Assembly (NCBI RefSeq): GCF_011390835.1
Contig: NZ_JAABRQ010000001.1
Span: 62,001-126,000, forward strand
From: Hydrogenophaga sp.
GTDB lineage: Bacteria > Pseudomonadota > Gammaproteobacteria > Burkholderiales > Burkholderiaceae_C
DNA: 64,000 nt
Direction: 5' to 3'
How positions within the stretch are numbered: position 1 is the first letter of the stretch; each line of letters starts with the position of its first letter. The position numbers and the translations under genes were made by a program. Shown piece by piece: positions 59,466 to 64,000 of the stretch. The notes beneath the pieces are model-generated. The model saw only the letters and a program-made list of their open reading frames with translations, made no database searches and was not told the DNA's origin.

Positions 59466-61199
59466 ATGGCGTCCGTCGATACAGTGATTCAGGATAGTGC
59501 TTCCATGGCCTTGCCAGGCTTGGGCCGCGCCTTGGTGTCCGCTGGCAAGCTGGGCCAGAAAGCAGCTGAGGACTTGTACAAAAAGGCCCAGGTCGGCCGA
59601 ACAAGCTTCATCGCTGAGCTGACCAGTTCGGGCGCTGTGTCGGCCTATGACATGGCGCACACCATGGCAGCCGCCTACGCCGCCCCCCTGCTGGACCTGG
59701 ACGCGATCGACGTCGAGCGGCTGCCCAAGGGCTTACTCGATAGCAAGATCTGCTCGGACTACCGCATCGTGGTTCTGAGCAAGCGAAATAACCGCTTGAT
59801 GGTGGCCACCGCCGATCCGGCGGACCAGCAGGCTGCAGAAAAAATCAAGTTCGCCACCCAGATGGGCGTGGACTGGGTGATCACCGAGTTCGACAAGCTC
59901 AACAAGCTGGTTGACCTCCAGAACACCAGCGCCAACGAGACGATGGACAACATCATCGGCGGCGACTTCGAGTTTGACGAACTGGCCACTGAAGCGATCA
60001 CCACCGATGCGCCGGACAAGTCCTCGGAAGTTGACGACGCGCCAGTGGTCAAGTTCCTGCACAAGATGCTGATTGACGCCTTCAACATGCGCGCGTCCGA
60101 CCTGCATTTTGAGCCGTACGAACACACCTACCGCGTGCGCTTTCGCATCGATGGCGAGCTGCGCGAAATCGCTTCACCACCGATCGCCATCAAGGACAAG
60201 CTGGCCTCGCGCATCAAAGTGATCTCGCGCATGGACATCTCGGAGAAGCGCATCCCCCAGGACGGGCGCATGAAGCTCAAGGTGGGGCCTGACCGGGTGA
60301 TCGATTTCCGGGTCAGCTCGTTACCCACATTGTTTGGCGAAAAGATCGTGATCCGGATCCTGGATCCGAGCAGTGCCAAGGTGGGCATCGATGCGCTCGG
60401 CTATGAGCCGGAGGAAAAAGAGCGCTTGCTGGAGGCCATTTCCCGGCCCTATGGCATGGTGCTGGTCACCGGCCCGACAGGCTCGGGCAAGACGGTGTCG
60501 CTCTACACCTGCCTCAACATCCTGAACAAGCCAGGCATCAACATCTCCACCGCCGAAGACCCGTCGGAGATCAATTTGCCTGGCGTGAACCAGGTTAACG
60601 TGAACGAAAAGGCGGGTTTGACCTTTGCCGCGGCGCTCAAGGCTTTCTTGCGCCAGGATCCGGACATCATCATGGTGGGTGAGATTCGCGACCTGGAGAC
60701 GGCCGATATCTCGATCAAGGCGGCGCAAACGGGACACATGGTGCTGTCAACCCTGCACACGAACGACGCCCCGACCACGCTGACCCGCATGATGAATATG
60801 GGTGTTCCCACGTTCAACATTGCCTCCAGTGTCATCCTGATCACCGCTCAGCGGCTGGCCCGTCGACTTTGTGCGACTTGCAAGTCACCATTAGATGTGC
60901 CGCGAAAAGCGCTGCTGGATGCTGGCTACAAGGCCGAGGACCTGGATGGCAGCTGGACGCCCTACAAGCCGGTCGGCTGCTCTGCATGCAACAACGGCTA
61001 CAAGGGCCGCGTCGGCATTTACCAGGTCATGCCGATCTCAGAGGAGATCCAGCGCATCATCTTGCGGGGTGGCAGCGCGCTCGATATTGCCCAGCAGGCC
61101 AGCGCCGAAGGGGTGAGGAGCTTGCGCGAGTCGGGCCTGATCAAGGTACGGCAGGGCATGACGTCATTGGAAGAGGTGCTCAGCGTCACCAACGAGTGA
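59466..61199 (+). CDS. pilB: type IV pilus assembly ATPase PilB
   Basis: Hexameric extension motor of the type IVa pilus, at the cytoplasmic face. 577 residues. An N-terminal MshEN-type domain (about 1-160) is followed by the secretion ATPase core: VTGPTGSGKTVSLYTC (Walker A, about 334-349), IIMVGEIRDLETADI (Walker B) and GHMVLSTLHTNDAPTTL (His box). A tetracysteine zinc motif (CATCKSP, CSACNNG) near 475-510 is typical of PilB. It starts 167 bp after tRNA-Pro. The upstream region has no convincing sigma-54 or sigma-70 site. Confidence 0.97.
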   Translation: MASVDTVIQDSASMALPGLGRALVSAGKLGQKAAEDLYKKAQVGRTSFIAELTSSGAVSAYDMAHTMAAAYAAPLLDLDAIDVERLPKGLLDSKICSDYRIVVLSKRNNRLMVATADPADQQAAEKIKFATQMGVDWVITEFDKLNKLVDLQNTSANETMDNIIGGDFEFDELATEAITTDAPDKSSEVDDAPVVKFLHKMLIDAFNMRASDLHFEPYEHTYRVRFRIDGELREIASPPIAIKDKLASRIKVISRMDISEKRIPQDGRMKLKVGPDRVIDFRVSSLPTLFGEKIVIRILDPSSAKVGIDALGYEPEEKERLLEAISRPYGMVLVTGPTGSGKTVSLYTCLNILNKPGINISTAEDPSEINLPGVNQVNVNEKAGLTFAAALKAFLRQDPDIIMVGEIRDLETADISIKAAQTGHMVLSTLHTNDAPTTLTRMMNMGVPTFNIASSVILITAQRLARRLCATCKSPLDVPRKALLDAGYKAEDLDGSWTPYKPVGCSACNNGYKGRVGIYQVMPISEEIQRIILRGGSALDIAQQASAEGVRSLRESGLIKVRQGMTSLEEVLSVTNE

Positions 61200-61230
61200 C
61201 CTGAAGCAAAGTTACGAATTCGGGGAAACC

Positions 61231-62448
61231 ATGGCCACTGCAGCATCCAAAAGCGTCAAGGACTTTGTCTTCGAGTGGGAAGGCAAGGACCGCAGCGGCA
61301 AACAGGTCAGGGGAGAGACTCGGGCGGTAGGCGAGAACCAGGTGCTGGCGGCCCTGCGCCGCCAGGGCATCATCCCGGGCAAGGTGAAGAAGCGCCGCAT
61401 GTCTTCGGGCAAGCGAATCAAGCCGAAAGACATTGCCATCTTCACACGCCAGCTCGCAACCATGATGAAGGCAGGCGTGCCCCTGCTTCAGGCGTTCGAC
61501 ATCGTGGGCCGCGGCAACCCAAATCCCAGCGTGTCCAAATTGCTCAACGACATCCGGGCAGACGTTGAAACCGGCACCTCACTCAGTGCGGCTTTTCGCA
61601 AAAATCCGCTGTACTTCGATAGCCTGTACTGCAACCTGGTCGAGGCAGGTGAGGCTGCCGGTATCTTGGAAGAGTTGTTGGACCGGCTGGCGGTCTACAT
61701 GGAAAAAACCGAGGCGATCAAGTCCAAGATCAAGTCGGCCTTGATGTATCCCATATCGGTGATCATCGTCGCCTTCGTGGTGGTGGCCGTGATCATGATT
61801 TTTGTGATCCCCTCTTTCAAGGAAGTGTTCACCTCCTTCGGTGCCGATCTGCCAGGGCCCACGCTGTTCGTGATCGCCATGAGCGAGTTCTTTACCGAGT
61901 ACTGGTATCTGATCTTCGGCGGCATCGGTGGTGGCCTGTACTTTTTTCTGCAGGCCTGGAGGCGCAACGAAAAGGTGCAGCGCTTCATGGACAGGTTGAT
62001 GCTCAAGATGCCGATTTTCGGTACCTTGGTGGAGAAGTCGGTGATCGCCCGCTGGACGCGCACCTTGGCTACCATGTTTGCGGCAGGTGTGCCTTTGGTG
62101 GAAGCGCTGGACTCTGTGGGGGGTGCTTCCGGTAACTCGGTCTATGCGATTGCCACCGAAAAGATTCAGCAGGAAGTGTCCACTGGCACCAGCCTGACCA
62201 ATGCGATGACCAACGCCAATATTTTCCCGTCGATGGTGCTGCAGATGTGCGCCATCGGCGAAGAATCGGGCTCCATCGATCACATGCTGGGCAAAGCTGC
62301 GGATTTCTACGAAGCCGAGGTCGATGACATGGTGGCTGGCATCTCGAGCCTGATGGAGCCCATCATCATCGTTATCCTGGGCACCATCATCGGTGGCATC
62401 GTGGTCTCGATGTACCTGCCTATCTTCAAACTGGGTCAGGTCGTCTGA
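61231..62448 (+). CDS. pilC: type IV pilus inner-membrane platform protein PilC
   Basis: 405 residues with two GspF/PilC domains. FTRQLATMMKAGVPLLQAFDI (about 72-92; the first part FTRQLATMMKAGVPL suffices) opens the first, and ARWTRTLATMFAAGVPLVEAL opens the second. Three or four membrane spans include VIIVAFVVVAVIMIFVIPSF and a C-terminal IIIVILGTIIGGIVVSMYL. It anchors the pilus and works with PilB. Its stop shares one base with the pilD start (TGATG). Confidence 0.97.
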   Translation: MATAASKSVKDFVFEWEGKDRSGKQVRGETRAVGENQVLAALRRQGIIPGKVKKRRMSSGKRIKPKDIAIFTRQLATMMKAGVPLLQAFDIVGRGNPNPSVSKLLNDIRADVETGTSLSAAFRKNPLYFDSLYCNLVEAGEAAGILEELLDRLAVYMEKTEAIKSKIKSALMYPISVIIVAFVVVAVIMIFVIPSFKEVFTSFGADLPGPTLFVIAMSEFFTEYWYLIFGGIGGGLYFFLQAWRRNEKVQRFMDRLMLKMPIFGTLVEKSVIARWTRTLATMFAAGVPLVEALDSVGGASGNSVYAIATEKIQQEVSTGTSLTNAMTNANIFPSMVLQMCAIGEESGSIDHMLGKAADFYEAEVDDMVAGISSLMEPIIIVILGTIIGGIVVSMYLPIFKLGQVV

Positions 62449-63305
62449 TGCCCTCACCTGAGGTGGTGGACGCAGCGTTGCTGGGTCTGCTGGGACTACT
62501 GGTGGGCAGTTTTCTCAATGTCGTGATTCACCGGCTACCCAAGATGATGGAGCAACGCTGGGCTGCCGAATGTGCCGAGTTCAGCCGTGCTGGCGATGCC
62601 CCTGCGCCGGAGGTACCCGCTGAGCGCTTCAACCTGCTGGTGCCGCGTTCTCGTTGCCCCCACTGCGGCCACCAGATTCGATGGTTCGAAAACATCCCTG
62701 CAATCAGCTATGCAGTACTCCGCGGGCGTTGCCACGGTTGTGCCGCGCCCATCAGCCTGCGATACCCAGCGGTGGAACTGATCTGCGCCGCGCTGTTTGC
62801 CTGGTGCGGATGGCACTGGGGACTGGACTGGGAGGCGCTGATTTGGAGCGGATTCGCCGCCGCCCTGCTGACGCTGGCCTGCATCGACTGGGACACCACC
62901 CTGCTACCAGATGACATCACGCTGCCCCTGCTCTGGGCCGGCTTGTGCGCAGCTGGCCTCGGGCTGATCGATACGCTGCTCACCAGCTCGCTTTGGGGTG
63001 CTGTGGCCGGCTACCTCTCGCTCTGGCTCGTGTACTGGGCCTTCAAGCTGGTGACCGGCAAGGAAGGCATGGGCTATGGTGACTTCAAACTGTTTGCGGC
63101 CCTGGGCGCTTGGCTGGGTTGGCAGGCCCTGATTCCGGTGATCCTCATGGCATCGGTCATCGGGGCCGTGGTCGGTATTGCCATCAAGGTTTTCGGCAGT
63201 CTGCGCGAGGGTGGCTACGTGCCTTTCGGCCCGTTCCTGGCCTTGGCAGGCCTTACCGCCATGGTTTTTGGCGCCTCCTCGATCCTGGCGGTCATCGGCC
63301 TGTGA
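62448..63305 (+). CDS. pilD: prepilin peptidase / N-methyltransferase
   Basis: Cleaves the type III leader of prepilins and methylates the new N-terminus. 285 residues with about seven membrane segments. The N-terminal cytoplasmic loop has the zinc-type double CxxC (CPHCGH about 70, CHGC about 96). The two catalytic Asp residues lie in LACIDWDTTLLPD and in GYGDFKLFAALGAWLGW (GxGD motif, about 207). It overlaps pilC by one base, and its stop overlaps the GTG start of coaE. Confidence 0.97.
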   Translation: MPSPEVVDAALLGLLGLLVGSFLNVVIHRLPKMMEQRWAAECAEFSRAGDAPAPEVPAERFNLLVPRSRCPHCGHQIRWFENIPAISYAVLRGRCHGCAAPISLRYPAVELICAALFAWCGWHWGLDWEALIWSGFAAALLTLACIDWDTTLLPDDITLPLLWAGLCAAGLGLIDTLLTSSLWGAVAGYLSLWLVYWAFKLVTGKEGMGYGDFKLFAALGAWLGWQALIPVILMASVIGAVVGIAIKVFGSLREGGYVPFGPFLALAGLTAMVFGASSILAVIGL

Positions 63306-63919
63306 GTCCCTCGCCGGCCCGCTGTCACAAGATGCGGCTCGGTCTCACCGGCGGCATCGGCAGCGGCAAGAGTACCGTCGCCCGCATGCTGCAGGATCTG
63401 GGCACTGCCCTCATTGATGCCGACGCCATCGCGCGCGCCTGCACTGAACCCGGCGGCACGGGCCTTGCGGCGATTGCACAGCGCTTCGGGCCGGATGCCC
63501 TGGCGCCTGACGGCGCCCTGGACCGCGAACGCATGCGCTCGCGCATCTTCGAGCAACCCGAACTCAGACAGGCGCTGGAGTCCATCGTGCATCCGCTGGT
63601 GGCCGAGGAGATTCGCCGGCAGGCTGCCGCTGCGGTTGCTCCCTGCATCGTGTTCGACATCCCGCTGCTCGTCGAATCGCCCCGATGGCGGATTCAACTC
63701 GACCGAGTGGTGGTGGTCGACTGCCTGCCTGCCACCCAAATCGCCCGCGTGCAGACCCGCAGCGGCTGGGCCATCGAGACGGTCGAAGCGGCTATGCGCA
63801 GCCAGTGCTCACGCGAGCGACGGCTGGCCGCGGCCGACGCATTCATCTTCAACGATGGCGTGAGCCTGGATCAGCTGCAACGGCTCGTGACCCAGATGGC
63901 GCGCAGGTTCGGGCTATGA
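63302..63919 (+). CDS. coaE: dephospho-CoA kinase
   Basis: Last step of CoA synthesis. 205 residues from the GTG at 63302, which overlaps the pilD stop as GTGA. The alternative ATG at 63332 gives a more usual length of 195 and starts right before the P-loop. Motifs are RLGLTGGIGSGKSTVARML (P-loop), LIDADAIARACTEPGG, VFDIPLLVES and RSQCSRERRLAAADAFIFND. The pilBCD-coaE-zapD order is common in betaproteobacteria. Confidence 0.94.
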   Translation: MSPSPARCHKMRLGLTGGIGSGKSTVARMLQDLGTALIDADAIARACTEPGGTGLAAIAQRFGPDALAPDGALDRERMRSRIFEQPELRQALESIVHPLVAEEIRRQAAAAVAPCIVFDIPLLVESPRWRIQLDRVVVVDCLPATQIARVQTRSGWAIETVEAAMRSQCSRERRLAAADAFIFNDGVSLDQLQRLVTQMARRFGL

Positions 63920-63970
63920 TGAAAGTCTTGCCTGTTGCTTTGTCCCCCTACCGTTAGTCCACGCCGCCCT

Positions 63971-64000
63971 GTGATCCTTTACGAATACCCGTTCAACGAG
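63971..64000 (+). CDS. zapD: cell division protein ZapD (first 10 codons; rest outside window)
   Basis: Ten codons from a GTG at 63971 encode MILYEYPFNE, the standard ZapD/YacF N-terminus. ZapD cross-links FtsZ filaments at midcell. The location directly after coaE is the usual one. The short length limits the call. Confidence 0.75.
   Translation, partial: MILYEYPFNE

Overview
The window is a gene-dense, GC-rich chromosomal stretch from a betaproteobacterium, most likely Burkholderiales, family Comamonadaceae (Hydrogenophaga-like). This is inferred from gene content and order, not from a database search. Supporting signs are the ubiE / Tim44-like / SCP2 / ubiB / FmdB / DUF502 / aspS / nudB run, the secB-grxC-rhodanese-gpmA block, the DUF3460-scpA pair, the 1295-residue DUF3683-FAD-FeS protein and many ATGA stop/start overlaps. 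I see no rRNA, CRISPR array, insertion sequence, prophage or integrase. No gap between genes exceeds about 230 bp, so there is no long unexplained stretch. The content is overwhelmingly core metabolism and housekeeping.

Layout. 1-2.2 kb (minus): the truncated 5' end of a class I glutamine amidotransferase, a DUF3305 protein and the Fe-S scaffold ATPase apbC/mrp. 2.4-8.6 kb: metG, a DUF1275 membrane protein, a BamE-like lipoprotein (minus), then a SulP anion transporter paired with a carboxysomal-type carbonic anhydrase. 8.7-14.7 kb: DUF3460, scpA, nadB, alanine dehydrogenase, then nadC-nadA on the minus strand. 14.8-16.6 kb: panB-panC. 16.7-19.0 kb (minus): gpsA, secB, grxC and a rhodanese. 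19.2-22.4 kb: gpmA, a ctpA-type S41 protease and a moeB/thiF-type adenylyltransferase.

22.4-41.4 kb is one long minus-strand run. Read in the direction of transcription it encodes the giant FAD/Fe-S dehydrogenase, DUF971, ubiE, a Tim44-like protein, an SCP2/UbiJ-like factor, ubiB, FmdB, DUF502, aspS, nudB, an EEP nuclease/phosphatase, clsB, folE, a BLUF blue-light receptor, an EamA permease, DUF429, a type II lumazine synthase, a GNAT acetyltransferase and a secreted SNase-like nuclease. 41.5-46.5 kb: the complete glycerol-3-phosphate uptake operon ugpBAECQ, with a strong hairpin after ugpB and a possible Pho box in front. 46.5-51.7 kb: a small membrane protein (minus), hemA, prfA-prmC, grxD and a protease-less Lon-type AAA+ ATPase. 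51.7-58.0 kb: a lytic transglycosylase, proS, rppH (plus), proB, obgE, rpmA and rplU. 58.2 kb to the end: ispB, tRNA-Pro(CGG), pilB-pilC-pilD, coaE and the first ten codons of zapD.

How the genes work together. NadB, NadA and NadC make up de novo NAD synthesis. PanB, PanC and CoaE bracket pantothenate/CoA synthesis. IspB, UbiE, the SCP2 protein and UbiB act in ubiquinone synthesis. FolE and NudB are the first steps of folate synthesis. GpsA, Ugp and UgpQ handle glycerol-3-phosphate, and ClsB uses phospholipids. PilB/C/D are the core type IV pilus assembly proteins. The least routine items are the folE-BLUF pair, the SulP plus CsoSCA-like carbonic anhydrase pair, the RibH2-type lumazine synthase, the protease-less Lon-like ATPase and several unusual expression signals: a terminator abutting the nudB start, a possibly leaderless hemA, and a TTGA-coupled nuclease start. 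I found no clearly novel multi-gene system. The findings below are graded accordingly.
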